NCBI RefSeq assembly: GCF_004342585.1
Contig: NZ_SLZQ01000007.1
Coordinates: 62,001-126,000, forward strand
Direction of reading: 5' to 3'
Length of the DNA: 64,000 nucleotides
Origin: Paucimonas lemoignei
GTDB lineage: Bacteria > Pseudomonadota > Gammaproteobacteria > Burkholderiales > Burkholderiaceae_D
In this document: piece by piece, positions 1 to 7,326 of the stretch
How the letters are laid out: each line of letters opens with the position of its first letter
How positions within the stretch are numbered: the first letter of the stretch is position 1
The notes under the pieces: model-generated
What the model saw: the letters and a program-made list of their open reading frames with translations, nothing else
Told to the model about the DNA's origin: nothing
Databases searched by the model: none
Position numbers and translations under genes: made by a program

Positions 1-230
1 AGATTGACTCCGGCGCCGCTTGCCGCCATGGCCATCGAAGCCGGGCCGCAATGATAATCTTCCTGGGGATAGAAGGGCACGCGCTCGACTTTGGCGCTGG
101 TCGGTAATTCATCCGGCCAGCGTTTTTGCAGCGAGGCCATTTGAGGCGTCGCGCATCCGGCCAATAACAAGGCCAGGGTAAAAAGAACCGTGAGGAACGG
201 TAGTGAACGGTAAGCGGGGCGCCTAATCAT
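1..230 (-). CDS. PA2778-family C39-like cysteine peptidase lipoprotein (partial, N-terminus only)
   Basis: Only the first 76 codons are inside the window; the gene runs off the left edge. The N-terminus is basic, followed by a hydrophobic stretch and the lipobox LLAGC, so the protein should be exported and lipidated. About 35 residues later comes VPFYPQEDYHCGPASMAMA, the catalytic-cysteine motif of peptidase family C39 (bacteriocin-leader type cysteine peptidases). The ATG at 230-228 overlaps the TGA of the upstream gene (229-227), so the two are translationally coupled. This pair is known from Pseudomonas as PA2779/PA2778. The substrate is not known. The peptidase identity rests on the CGP motif and gene order. 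Confidence 0.75.
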   Translation of the reverse strand, partial: MIRRPAYRSLPFLTVLFTLALLLAGCATPQMASLQKRWPDELPTSAKVERVPFYPQEDYHCGPASMAMAASGAGVN

Positions 231-616
231 CTAATAGATCGGGTGAACGGGAAAACCTTGGTCAGGCCGAGGATATCCGTCACCAGCAAGATAACAAATA
301 CTGCAAACAGAACGCCGATAATCTCGCCGCCGGCCGGTGCCTGATCGATACGGGCGGCGAGTTGCTGCACTTCGTCGTCGGTCAGGGCACTGATACGGTC
401 CAGCGCGGCTTGTGGCTCGACGCCATGTTCTTCCAGCGATTTGCGCACATCATCGCGCGAGAAAAAGCTGGTTACTCGCTCGCGCTCCGCAGTCATACCT
501 GTCGCGGCCATCGCTTCGTGGGTACTGACAATGGCGGCGAAGGCATGCAGGGGAAAGCCGGCGGCGGTGAGGCACACTATCACTAGAGATGCAATGAAAC
601 GCCTGAATTTGGCCAT
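227..616 (-). CDS. PA2779-family (DUF6627) small membrane protein
   Basis: 129 residues. The start is the ATG at 616-614, preceded by AAGGAGATAAGG, a strong ribosome binding site. The reading frame stays open far upstream but antisense to the next gene, so the longer version is not real. An N-terminal signal-like hydrophobic segment (residues about 7-28) is followed by a polar helical region with an EHGVEPQAALDRISALTDDEVQQL-like pattern, and a C-terminal transmembrane helix (IIGVLFAVFVILLVTDILGL). It is coupled by ATGA to the C39-peptidase lipoprotein. Members of this family are uncharacterised; co-occurrence with the peptidase suggests a shared envelope role, which is inference. Confidence 0.8.
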   Translation of the reverse strand: MAKFRRFIASLVIVCLTAAGFPLHAFAAIVSTHEAMAATGMTAERERVTSFFSRDDVRKSLEEHGVEPQAALDRISALTDDEVQQLAARIDQAPAGGEIIGVLFAVFVILLVTDILGLTKVFPFTRSIR

Positions 617-892
617 CCTTATCTCCTTGTCGTAGAGGAATACGCAAACTGTAATTGAAAGATGCGTGAGCCTTTTGTATGACTCCGGCTGAGAGATTCC
701 GACAACATCTTCGCTTCCAGAGATGGAATGCAAATGGAAAATTAAACGTAGACATTCACTTTTACTGAAAATGGTGTGCCTGAATTTGACCATTATCAAT
801 TCAATATCATTGCTGCACGTTTGTATGATCATGCGCAGCCAGGAAGGGCGGCTGCGGATGGACAATGCCTCCTCAAATCTTTGGAGACACAC

Positions 893-2020
893 ATGCCTGC
901 CTTGCTGCCTCATCCAGATCCTGATGGTCTGCTTGAATATTCCGTGGTCTATACCGACCGCGCGCTCAATCACATGTCGCAACGCTTCCAGGGCGTCATG
1001 CGCGATATTTCTCGCATCCTCAAGACGGTGTACAACGCCGCCAGTGCCGTCGTGGTGCCGGGCAGCGGCACGTTCGGCATGGAAGCGGTCGCGCGCCAGT
1101 TCGCCACGGATAAAAAATGCTTGGTGATACGAAACGGCTGGTTCAGTTATCGCTGGACGCAGATTTTCGACATGGGCCTCATTCCGTCCGAAACCATCGT
1201 TCTCAAAGCCCGGCAGGTTGAGCCAGGCGCACAGGCCCCCTTCATGCCGCCGCCGTTGGAAGAAGTCGTCAGCGCCATTTATGCGCAAAAGCCCGACCTG
1301 GTCTTCGCGCCGCATGTGGAAACGGCTTCCGGCATGATCCTGCCAGACCATTACCTGAAGGCAGTCGGCGAAGCGGTGCGCGAGGTAGGGGGATTGTTCG
1401 TGCTCGATTGCGTCGCTTCCGGCACCGTATGGGTCGACACGGCCGACAAGTTTGTGGATGTGCTGATCAGCGCGCCGCAGAAATGCTGGAGCAGTTCGCC
1501 TTGCTGCGCCTTGATCGCCTTGAGTTCCCGTGCGCGCGAGCGTATCGATGCCACGACAAGCACCAGCTTTGCCTGCGACCTCAAGAAGTGGCTGCAGATT
1601 ATGGAAGCCTATGAGACAGGCGCGCATGCCTACCATGCCACCATGCCGACCGATGCGCTGGCCGCCTTGCGTGACGTGATGCTGGAAACCGAAGCCCATG
1701 GCTTTGCCAGGGCTTGCGCCGAACAGCAGGCCCTGGGCCGCCAGGTGCGTGAATTGCTGGTCAGCCGCGGCTTTCCAAGTGTGGCCGCGGAAGGCTTCCA
1801 GGCGCCGGGCGTGGTGGTCAGCTATACCAGCGATCCGGAAATCCAGTCGGGTAAAAAATTCCTGGCGCTGGGCTTGCAGACGGCCGCCGGCGTGCCGCTG
1901 CAGTGCGACGAGCCTGCCGAATTCCGTACTTTCCGCCTGGGCCTGTTCGGGCTGGATAAGCTGCAGAATCCCGAACGTACCTTGCAGAACTTCGCGAAGG
2001 CGCTGGATCGGTTGGCATAG
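893..2020 (+). CDS. Class V PLP-dependent aminotransferase (alanine-glyoxylate aminotransferase-like)
   Basis: 375 residues from the ATG at 893, which has GGAG eight bases upstream; an earlier in-frame ATG at 776 lacks a ribosome site and adds a non-conserved leader. Fold-type I features are visible: VVVPGSGTFGMEAVARQ near residue 60 (phosphate-binding turn), LFVLDCVAS with the PLP-pyridine Asp at about 172, and SAPQKCW with the candidate Schiff-base Lys at about 197. The family transfers an amino group to glyoxylate or pyruvate; the donor cannot be told from sequence (alanine, serine or a related amine). It stands alone between an opposite-strand pair and a riboswitch. The two Cys just after the Lys are unusual but may be lineage-specific. 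Confidence 0.85.
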   Translation: MPALLPHPDPDGLLEYSVVYTDRALNHMSQRFQGVMRDISRILKTVYNAASAVVVPGSGTFGMEAVARQFATDKKCLVIRNGWFSYRWTQIFDMGLIPSETIVLKARQVEPGAQAPFMPPPLEEVVSAIYAQKPDLVFAPHVETASGMILPDHYLKAVGEAVREVGGLFVLDCVASGTVWVDTADKFVDVLISAPQKCWSSSPCCALIALSSRARERIDATTSTSFACDLKKWLQIMEAYETGAHAYHATMPTDALAALRDVMLETEAHGFARACAEQQALGRQVRELLVSRGFPSVAAEGFQAPGVVVSYTSDPEIQSGKKFLALGLQTAAGVPLQCDEPAEFRTFRLGLFGLDKLQNPERTLQNFAKALDRLA

Positions 2021-2061
2021 CGATTCATAGCCAGTCACGCAATATCACATCAGCATCATTG

Positions 2062-2095
2062 CCGCATGGCTCTCGACTGGCGAGATGCCATGCGG
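2062..2095. terminator. Strong hairpin downstream of the aminotransferase gene
   Basis: An inverted repeat with arms of about 14 bp (CCGCATGGC-TCTCG against CGAGA-T-GCCATGCGG, one bulge) and a five-base loop lies 41 bases after the stop codon. No T-run follows, so it may be an RNA 3'-end stabiliser or a Rho-assisted end rather than an intrinsic terminator. It also insulates the riboswitch that begins 16 bases later. Confidence 0.5.
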
Positions 2096-2110
2096 TATCA
2101 TTGCAGCGTC

Positions 2111-2315
2111 ATTGGGGAGTAGCCGCTCTTCGCTCGAAGAGGCTTATGTCAACACACTTGGCCCACAGGCCATGGCATAAGCGGTCCCTTAGATCACTTT
2201 TCAACATGTCGCTGGCAGCGTTGCGCATCCTTGCCGTACCTCGGTACTGCCTTCGTCGGCGCGCCTTGCCACCAGCATGTTGAAAGGTGCTCTAGCTTGG
2301 CAAGACCTTTGACCA
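2111..2315 (+). promoter_or_regulatory. yybP-ykoY manganese riboswitch with a long extra hairpin
   Basis: The two conserved cores of the yybP-ykoY (Mn2+) aptamer are readable. The 5' core is GGGGAGTAGCCG at 2114, followed by GTCAACACACTTGG; the 3' core is GGCAAGACCTTTGACC at about 2299-2314. Between them lies a long arm-and-loop insertion (about 2190-2292) that pairs TTTTCAACATG with CATGTTGAAA and continues inward, so this aptamer is longer than the usual 100-150 bases. It lies directly upstream of a GDT1/UPF0016-type exporter, a known target of this class. The expected action is to turn expression on when Mn2+ is high. Aptamer class is recognised from consensus; regulation is inferred from the family. 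Confidence 0.85.
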
Positions 2316-2381
2316 CATCGCTTCCGGAAGGGCCGGGGAGGCGTCGTGGTCATTTGGTTAATGCCGGCTCCGGAACCTCGT

Positions 2382-2960
2382 ATGGAATCTCTCATCATCT
2401 CGACCGGCGTGGTCGCCCTGGCTGAAATCGGCGACAAGACGCAATTGCTTGCCTTTATTCTCGCTGCCCGTTTCAAGAAACCCTTACCGATCGTCCTTGG
2501 CATTTTATGTGCGACGGTTGTGAATCATGGCCTGGCCGGCGCGGTCGGCGCCTGGATCACCGCTGCCGTCAGCCCGGAAATCCTGCGCTGGGTTCTCGGC
2601 TTGTCGTTTATCGGCATGGCAATCTGGACGCTGATTCCGGACAAGATTGAGGAAGAAGAAACGCAGGTGGCGAAACGGCTGGGAGTGTTTGGCGCGACGC
2701 TGGTCACCTTTTTCCTGGCAGAGATGGGCGACAAGACCCAGATCGCTACGGTGGCGCTGGCAGCGCACTATGCGGCACCGATGATGGTGGTGATCGGTAC
2801 CACGCTCGGCATGCTGATCGCCGATGTGCCGGCAGTATTTGTCGGTGACAAGCTGGCGGGCAAGATTCCGATGCGGCTGGTACATTCGATTGCTGCAGCT
2901 GTTTTTGCGGTGCTGGGTGTGGCGACCTTGCTGGGCGCCGGCGCAAGGCTCGGCCTGTAA
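2382..2960 (+). CDS. TMEM165/GDT1 (UPF0016) family manganese exporter, MntX/MneA type
   Basis: 192 residues. It shows the duplicated signature of the family: ALAEIGDKTQLLAF in the first half and FLAEMGDKTQIATV in the second, each an E-x-G-D-K-T motif that binds the cation, in a protein of about six membrane helices. Bacterial members export Mn2+, which fits the riboswitch just upstream. The start is uncertain. The ATG at 2382 gives the family-like N-terminus MESLIISTGVVALAEIGD but has only a weak ribosome site, whereas a GTG at 2346 lies five bases after GGGGAGG and would add 12 residues. I keep the family-like start. Confidence 0.88.
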   Translation: MESLIISTGVVALAEIGDKTQLLAFILAARFKKPLPIVLGILCATVVNHGLAGAVGAWITAAVSPEILRWVLGLSFIGMAIWTLIPDKIEEEETQVAKRLGVFGATLVTFFLAEMGDKTQIATVALAAHYAAPMMVVIGTTLGMLIADVPAVFVGDKLAGKIPMRLVHSIAAAVFAVLGVATLLGAGARLGL

Positions 2961-3104
2961 GGCAAGCATCAAGCGGGAGGCGGGAAGCAGGCGAATGCTG
3001 CCATCCTTTCCGCTGCCCCCGCCATGATCAATTTCTGCCAGCCTGGTCCAATTTGCTTACGGGCTTACACGGACATATGGGCAATGACCAGCGTGGGCGT
3101 GAAG

Positions 3105-3752
3105 CTACTCCGCTTTGTGTTCCTCAAGGCGGAAGCGGCAGACATGGCTGCCGGTTGCCATGCACGATTCGTGTTGGACCGTGCAGCCGCTGAAAGTCGA
3201 GATCAGCGCAATATCGAAACTGCAGATCTGCGGGTTGTCCTTGGCCAGGTCATGAAACACGCAGTTATTGGCTTCGATGACCGGAATGCGCTTGCCGGCA
3301 TCCCATATCAGGGGATTCAAGTCGTAGCCAAACTCTTCCATGACCGCTGTCAGCTTTTCAAGCTTGAGTTCGGCGGGAACGTTCTCCAGTTCATTGCCTA
3401 GCAGCTGGCGAGCCACTCGTTCGCCTTCCGCCGTCAGGCGCTCGCTGGTGGCTGTCTGGCCCAATTCCTTCAGCACTATCTCAAGCAGCATTTTGGCGAA
3501 CCAGGAATAGTGGCGCGGAAAAATCTCGCTACCCTTTTGCGTCAATACATATAAATGCTCCGGGCGGCCGCCGGTCTGGCGCGATTCGCTCTTTTTAACC
3601 AGCTCTTCCTCTTCCAGCACTGCCAGGTGTTGTCTGACCGCTGTGCGGGTGATTGCTAAACCTTGCGCGAGCGCTTCTACCGTCATGCCGCTTTTATTGC
3701 GCAACAGCAATTTCAGAAGATGTTTTTGACGCGTTCCCAACAGTTCAATCAT
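3105..3752 (-). CDS. HTH transcriptional regulator with C-terminal cysteine cluster (SufR/ArsR-like)
   Basis: 215 residues from the ATG at 3752, preceded by AAGGT; a TTG 27 bases earlier is rejected. The N-terminal winged helix (residues about 5-75: LLGTRQKHLLKLLLRN, TVEALAQGLAITRTAVRQHLAVLEEEELV, then a GGRPEHLYVLT wing) resembles DeoR/ArsR-type regulators. The last third carries Cys spaced C-x12-C-x12-C-x6-C-x7-C. That is close to the C-x12-C-x13-C-x14-C arrangement of SufR, which holds an Fe-S cluster, so a redox- or iron-sensing repressor is likely. It faces the DUF4142/cupredoxin pair across a 146-bp AT-rich gap containing a perfect palindrome. The Fe-S ligand role is inference from spacing. 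Confidence 0.75.
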   Translation of the reverse strand: MIELLGTRQKHLLKLLLRNKSGMTVEALAQGLAITRTAVRQHLAVLEEEELVKKSESRQTGGRPEHLYVLTQKGSEIFPRHYSWFAKMLLEIVLKELGQTATSERLTAEGERVARQLLGNELENVPAELKLEKLTAVMEEFGYDLNPLIWDAGKRIPVIEANNCVFHDLAKDNPQICSFDIALISTFSGCTVQHESCMATGSHVCRFRLEEHKAE

Positions 3753-3821
3753 GGCTACCTTGATGCAATGGTCTTTCAAGCATGATTTATATCAAATTTG
3801 GTAGAAATTCGGTTAATATAA

Positions 3822-3845
3822 TTAAAACATAAAAATATGTTTTAA
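3822..3845. promoter_or_regulatory. Perfect inverted repeat (candidate operator) in divergent promoter region
   Basis: The left arm TTAAAACATA (3822-3831) and right arm TATGTTTTAA (3836-3845) are exact reverse complements separated by AAAA. The site sits between the Cys-cluster regulator gene (start 3752, minus) and the DUF4142 gene (start 3899, plus), 53 bases upstream of the latter. A 10-4-10 dyad in a short divergent promoter next to a regulator gene is the expected layout of an autoregulatory operator. Binding is not shown by sequence alone. Confidence 0.6.
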
Positions 3846-3898
3846 GTATATTCCTGTTTTCCTGTCTTGACTTCATTAACCAATTCCAGAGGTGTGCA

Positions 3899-4435
3899 AT
3901 GAAAAACTTACTGAATACGCTGTTAGCTGGTGTTGTCGCATTGACCGCTGTTGTTTCTTTTGCGCAGGATAAGGGGGGCGCCCCGACCGACCCGCAAATC
4001 GCCGCTATCGTTGTCGCCGCCAACACGGTCGATATCAATGCCGGCAAGCTTGCCAAGTCCAAGGCACACAATAAGGAAGTGAAAGCCTTCGCACAGCAAA
4101 TGATCACGGATCACACCGGCGTCAACAAACAAGCCACCGCGCTCGTGAAAAAACTGAAGGTCACGCCAGAGGAAAATGCCACCAGCAAGAGCCTGAAAGA
4201 AGGCGGCGATAAGAACATTGCCCACCTGAAGACATTGAAAGGCGCGGAATTCGACAAGGCCTACGTCGATCAGGAAGTCACGTATCACCAGCAAGTGCTG
4301 GATGCGATCGACAAGACCCTGCTGCCGAATGCCCAGAATGCCGAACTCAAGGACTTGATCGCCAAGGTGCGTCCGGCGATTGCGGCCCATCTGGAGCATG
4401 CGAAGCAAATTCAGTCCACGCTGAATAAGTCGTAA
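3899..4435 (+). CDS. DUF4142 periplasmic protein
   Basis: 178 residues with a signal peptide (MKNLLNTLLAGVVALTAVVSFAQ) and a mature helical domain of the DUF4142 family. The family's ferritin-like pattern is visible: IAAIVVAANTVDINAGKLAKSKAHNKEVKAFAQQMITDHTGVNKQ, then AEFDKAYVDQEVTYHQQVLDAID and HLEHAKQIQ. Conserved His/Asp/Glu along the helices suggest a four-helix bundle. The function of the family is not established; it often appears in stress-induced or envelope settings. AGAGG precedes the ATG. Only two bases separate it from the cupredoxin gene, so the two form one operon, probably controlled by the divergent regulator. Confidence 0.85.
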   Translation: MKNLLNTLLAGVVALTAVVSFAQDKGGAPTDPQIAAIVVAANTVDINAGKLAKSKAHNKEVKAFAQQMITDHTGVNKQATALVKKLKVTPEENATSKSLKEGGDKNIAHLKTLKGAEFDKAYVDQEVTYHQQVLDAIDKTLLPNAQNAELKDLIAKVRPAIAAHLEHAKQIQSTLNKS

Positions 4436-4437
4436 GC

Positions 4438-4797
4438 ATGGCCACCGTATTTTCTCGATACGGTAGACGACATTGCGTCAGGCTTGCCGCCATGATGGCC
4501 TTGGCGCTGCCTGGTGCAATGGGATGGAATGCGGCGCTTGCCGAATCGACGGTCCATACGGTCGTCATCGAAGGCATGAAGTTTTCGCCTGACGTATTGG
4601 AAGTGCAGGTCGGTGACACCGTGATATGGCGAAACAAGGATATTGTTCCGCACAATGTGACAGCGGCAAACCATGCATTCCATTCACCTACCATTTCGCC
4701 GGAAGGCAGCTGGAAATACACGGCGCGTAAGAAAGGTGAATATGATTATCTATGCACACTGCATCCAACGATGAAAGCGAAATTGATCCTGCGATGA
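4438..4797 (+). CDS. Periplasmic cupredoxin (plastocyanin/amicyanin-like blue copper protein)
   Basis: 119 residues with a long signal peptide (cleavage likely after NAALA, about residue 36). The mature part is a single cupredoxin domain: MKFSPDVLEVQVGDTVIWRNKDIVPHNVT carries the first copper ligand His72, and YLCTLHPTM carries Cys106, His109 and Met112, a full type 1 copper set. It would carry electrons in the periplasm or handle copper. It starts two bases after the DUF4142 stop and is followed by an intrinsic terminator. The ribosome site is poor, so translation probably depends on the upstream gene; an internal ATG near 4492 is a less likely start. Confidence 0.88.
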   Translation: MATVFSRYGRRHCVRLAAMMALALPGAMGWNAALAESTVHTVVIEGMKFSPDVLEVQVGDTVIWRNKDIVPHNVTAANHAFHSPTISPEGSWKYTARKKGEYDYLCTLHPTMKAKLILR

Positions 4798-4802
4798 AAT
4801 GC

Positions 4803-4829
4803 AAAACCCCGCTACGACGCAGGGTTTTT
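4803..4829 (+). terminator. Rho-independent terminator after the cupredoxin gene
   Basis: Stem AAAACCC (4803-4809) and GGGTTTT (4822-4828), with further pairing in the loop (CGC/GC) and a T-run on the 3' side, six bases after the cupredoxin stop codon. The A-run on the other side means it could also serve transcripts arriving from psd on the opposite strand. Confidence 0.75.
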
Positions 4830-4910
4830 AATGTGCAGAACAATGCTCATCAGCCGCCATGACGGGCGGATGGCATAGCCTTCGCCTTAGGCATTAGCGA
4901 CTATCAGCCC

Positions 4911-5792
4911 TTATTCGCCTTTATTCTCATGCCGCGCTCGGAGTTGTGGGCCGAAATGCGCCATGGCCTCGCCCAGGCGAACAGAGCGCGTCGGCGACCA
5001 GTCGGAATTGAACTCCATCACGTCTTGAGGAAACAGCAGCACCACGGTCGATCCCAGCAGGAAGCGGCCCATTTCCTCGCCTTTTTTTAGAATGATTTCC
5101 TTGTCGTCGTAGCGCCATTCGCGTACCCGTGCCGAGCGCGGCGGGTTGACCACGCCATGCCAGACGGTCGCCATGCTGCCGACGATGGTCGCGCCCACCA
5201 GCACCAGCACAAACGGGCCGAAGGAGGATTCGAAAACGCATACCACGCGCTCATTGCGGGCAAATAACCCGGGCACGCCGCGCGCCGTGGTCGGGTTCAC
5301 CGAAAACAGCGCGCCCGGCACGTAAATCATGCGCGTGAGCTTGCCGTCGCAGGGCATGTGAATGCGATGGTAATCGCGCGGGCTCAGGTACAGGGTGGCG
5401 AAACTGCCGTGCGCAAACTGCGCAGCCAGCTTGCTGTCGCCGCCTACCAGTGCAGTGGTGGTGTAGCGATGGCCTTTGGCCTGGATGATCTGGTCGTTTT
5501 CGATGGCGCCGAACTGGCTGATCGCGCCATCGACCGGGCAAATGAAGTCCGCATCGGCAAGCGGACGCGCATCCTCGCGCAAGGCCCGGGTAAAGAATTC
5601 GTTGAAACTGGAATAGCTGCTCAGATTAGGATTGAGCGCTTCTTCCATGTTGACCTTGTAGCGGCGCACGAACCAGCGGATCAGCTGCGGCGTGTAGCGT
5701 CCGCCCTGGGCGCAGGCAATCCGCCCGGCAAACGTGGTCAACGCCTGTTTCGGTAGCAAATATTGGGGTAATACGGATAAACGCCTGCGCAC
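4911..5792 (-). CDS. psd: Phosphatidylserine decarboxylase proenzyme
   Basis: 293 residues from the GTG at 5792, which follows AGAGGTGG; the ATG at 5861 would add 23 residues with no ribosome site. It converts phosphatidylserine to phosphatidylethanolamine at the inner membrane. It aligns closely in memory with E. coli Psd: LPQYLLPKQALTTFAG at the start, SSYSSFNEFFTRALR, PVDGAISQFG, QAKGHRYTTTALVGG, LSPRDYHRIHMPCDG, and near residue 247 the LGST motif where self-cleavage forms the pyruvoyl group. It is divergent from the FrnE-like gene with about 90 bases between the starts. pssA is not nearby, so the pathway is not clustered here. Confidence 0.95.
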   Translation of the reverse strand: MRRRLSVLPQYLLPKQALTTFAGRIACAQGGRYTPQLIRWFVRRYKVNMEEALNPNLSSYSSFNEFFTRALREDARPLADADFICPVDGAISQFGAIENDQIIQAKGHRYTTTALVGGDSKLAAQFAHGSFATLYLSPRDYHRIHMPCDGKLTRMIYVPGALFSVNPTTARGVPGLFARNERVVCVFESSFGPFVLVLVGATIVGSMATVWHGVVNPPRSARVREWRYDDKEIILKKGEEMGRFLLGSTVVLLFPQDVMEFNSDWSPTRSVRLGEAMAHFGPQLRARHENKGE

Positions 5793-5883
5793 GAACCACC
5801 TCTTGGAAATTTTTTTGGACTCGATTATAGCTGGATGTGTTTGCGGTAAGATGGATTGCACCGACTGATTGTGGGGTCTTCAA

Positions 5884-6531
5884 TTGAAAAAACGTTTGAA
5901 AATTGATTTTGTGTCCGATATCTCCTGCCCTTGGTGCATCATCGGATTGAGTTCTTTGCAGCAGGCAATTCATTCGCTCGGCGACCAGATAGAAGTGGAT
6001 TTGCACTTCCAGCCATTCGAACTGAATCCGGCCATGCCCTCGGAAGGGCAGGATCTCGATGAGCATCTCGCGGAAAAATACGGCTTGCCGCCCGAGCAAC
6101 TGGAACGCAACCGCGAAGCGATCCGGGCGCGCGGCGAGCAGGTCGGCTTTGCCTTCAACATGGACAAGCGCAGCCGTATCTACAATACCTTCGATGCCCA
6201 TCGGCTGTTGCATTGGGCTGGACTGGAAGGCAAGCAATTGGAACTGGAACGCGCACTGTTCGAGGCGTACTTCACGGAAGGTGAAAATCCGGGCGCGCAT
6301 GACCTGCTGGTGCGCATGGCGGGAAAGGTCGGGCTGGACCAGGAGCGGGCGCGGGAGATTCTTGCTTCGAACGCTTATGCCGATGAAGTGCGGCAACGGC
6401 AAGCGTATTATCAGCAATTAGGCATTCATTCCGTGCCATCGATCATCATCAATGAGCGCCACCTGATCCAGGGTGGTCAGCCGCAGGAAGTCTTTGCGCA
6501 GGCATTGCAGCAGATCGCCGCCTCAAGCTGA
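5884..6531 (+). CDS. DsbA-family thiol oxidoreductase, FrnE-like
   Basis: 215 residues if translation starts at the TTG at 5884 (MKKRLKIDFVSDISCPWC); a GTG at 5869 would add five residues. The thioredoxin-fold active site CPWC (Cys15, Cys18) directly follows the first beta strand, the cis-proline loop is SVPSIII near residue 184, and the DsbA helical insertion lies between. There is no signal peptide, so it is cytoplasmic like FrnE, a polyketide- and stress-linked disulfide isomerase family. GGGGT upstream of the TTG is a weak ribosome site. The SDR gene follows 22 bases later, so the two are probably co-transcribed. The substrate is unknown. Confidence 0.85.
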   Translation: MKKRLKIDFVSDISCPWCIIGLSSLQQAIHSLGDQIEVDLHFQPFELNPAMPSEGQDLDEHLAEKYGLPPEQLERNREAIRARGEQVGFAFNMDKRSRIYNTFDAHRLLHWAGLEGKQLELERALFEAYFTEGENPGAHDLLVRMAGKVGLDQERAREILASNAYADEVRQRQAYYQQLGIHSVPSIIINERHLIQGGQPQEVFAQALQQIAASS

Positions 6532-6553
6532 GGTCGCCAAATACAAGCCCATC

Positions 6554-7297
6554 ATGAAAGCCATTCTTACAGGACACACACGCGGCCTCGGCGCTGCTAT
6601 TGCCGGTGAATTACTCAAACGTGACATCCCCGTCCTTGGCATGGCGCGTCGCGACAATGCCGATCTGGCGTCGCGCCATGCCGGCTTACTCCAGCAGGTA
6701 CAAGTCGATCTGGCGAATCCCGAAGCGCTGTCGCAGTGGCTCGCCAGCAGCGCATTGCAGGATTTCATCGCGAAGTCCCGAACAGTGGCGTTGATCAATA
6801 ATGCGGGAACCGTGCAACCGATCGGCGCCATCGCTGACCAGGACCCGCACGGAATCATGCAAGCGGTCAATCTGAATGTCACGGCGCCGTTGATGCTGGC
6901 CAGCGCGCTGGCTGCGACATCGCGTGAGGCAGGCTCAGAGCGCGAGTTGCGCATCCTGCATATTTCCAGCGGCGCCGGGCGCAGTGCCTATGCCGGCTGG
7001 AGCGTGTATTGCGCAACGAAAGCCGCGCTGGACCAGCATGCCCGCGCCGTGGCATTGGACAAGCTGCCTGGTGTGCGCATCTGCAGCCTTGCTCCAGGCG
7101 TGATCGACACCGATATGCAATCGGAAATCCGTGCCACGTCGCTGGAAAGATTTCCGATGCGTGAACGCTTCGACGAGCTCAAGCGCAATGCGCAGTTGCT
7201 CGACCCGGCCGAGTGCGCAAAGCGCCTGGTGGAGTATTTAGTGAGCGCGCATTTCGGGCAAACGCCGGTTGCCGACTTGCGCGAATTGAGCGGCTGA
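6554..7297 (+). CDS. Short-chain dehydrogenase/reductase (SDR family)
   Basis: 247 residues from the ATG at 6554 (the frame is open earlier but overlaps the preceding gene). A classical SDR: nucleotide-binding TGHTRGLG (6-13), NNAG (82-85), catalytic Ser in ISSG (about 138-139), Tyr152 and Lys156 in YCATK, and LAPGVIDTDM after it. The RR in GMARRDN after the second beta strand suggests a preference for NADPH. The substrate cannot be read from sequence; the C-terminus (DLRELSG) resembles sepiapterin-reductase-like members, which is a weak hint. It follows the FrnE-like gene and ends convergent with the tartrate dehydrogenase gene. Confidence 0.88.
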   Translation: MKAILTGHTRGLGAAIAGELLKRDIPVLGMARRDNADLASRHAGLLQQVQVDLANPEALSQWLASSALQDFIAKSRTVALINNAGTVQPIGAIADQDPHGIMQAVNLNVTAPLMLASALAATSREAGSERELRILHISSGAGRSAYAGWSVYCATKAALDQHARAVALDKLPGVRICSLAPGVIDTDMQSEIRATSLERFPMRERFDELKRNAQLLDPAECAKRLVEYLVSAHFGQTPVADLRELSG

Positions 7298-7326
7298 TTT
7301 GGCGCGAAATCAGCGCTCAATAAACA

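Noticed and set aside
617-2038. A 603-codon minus-strand reading frame covering 227-2038
   Set aside because: Everything upstream of the ATG at 616 is antisense to the well-supported aminotransferase gene and has no recognisable domain; only the last 129 codons (the PA2779-type protein) have a ribosome site and family match.
3753-3779. Nine-codon N-terminal extension of the Cys-cluster regulator from a TTG
   Set aside because: The TTG has no ribosome site, while the ATG at 3752 has AAGGT at a good distance and gives the expected N-terminus.
5793-5861. ATG at 5861 as the psd start
   Set aside because: No ribosome site there and 23 extra residues not found in the family; the GTG at 5792 follows AGAGGTGG and gives a standard Psd N-terminus.
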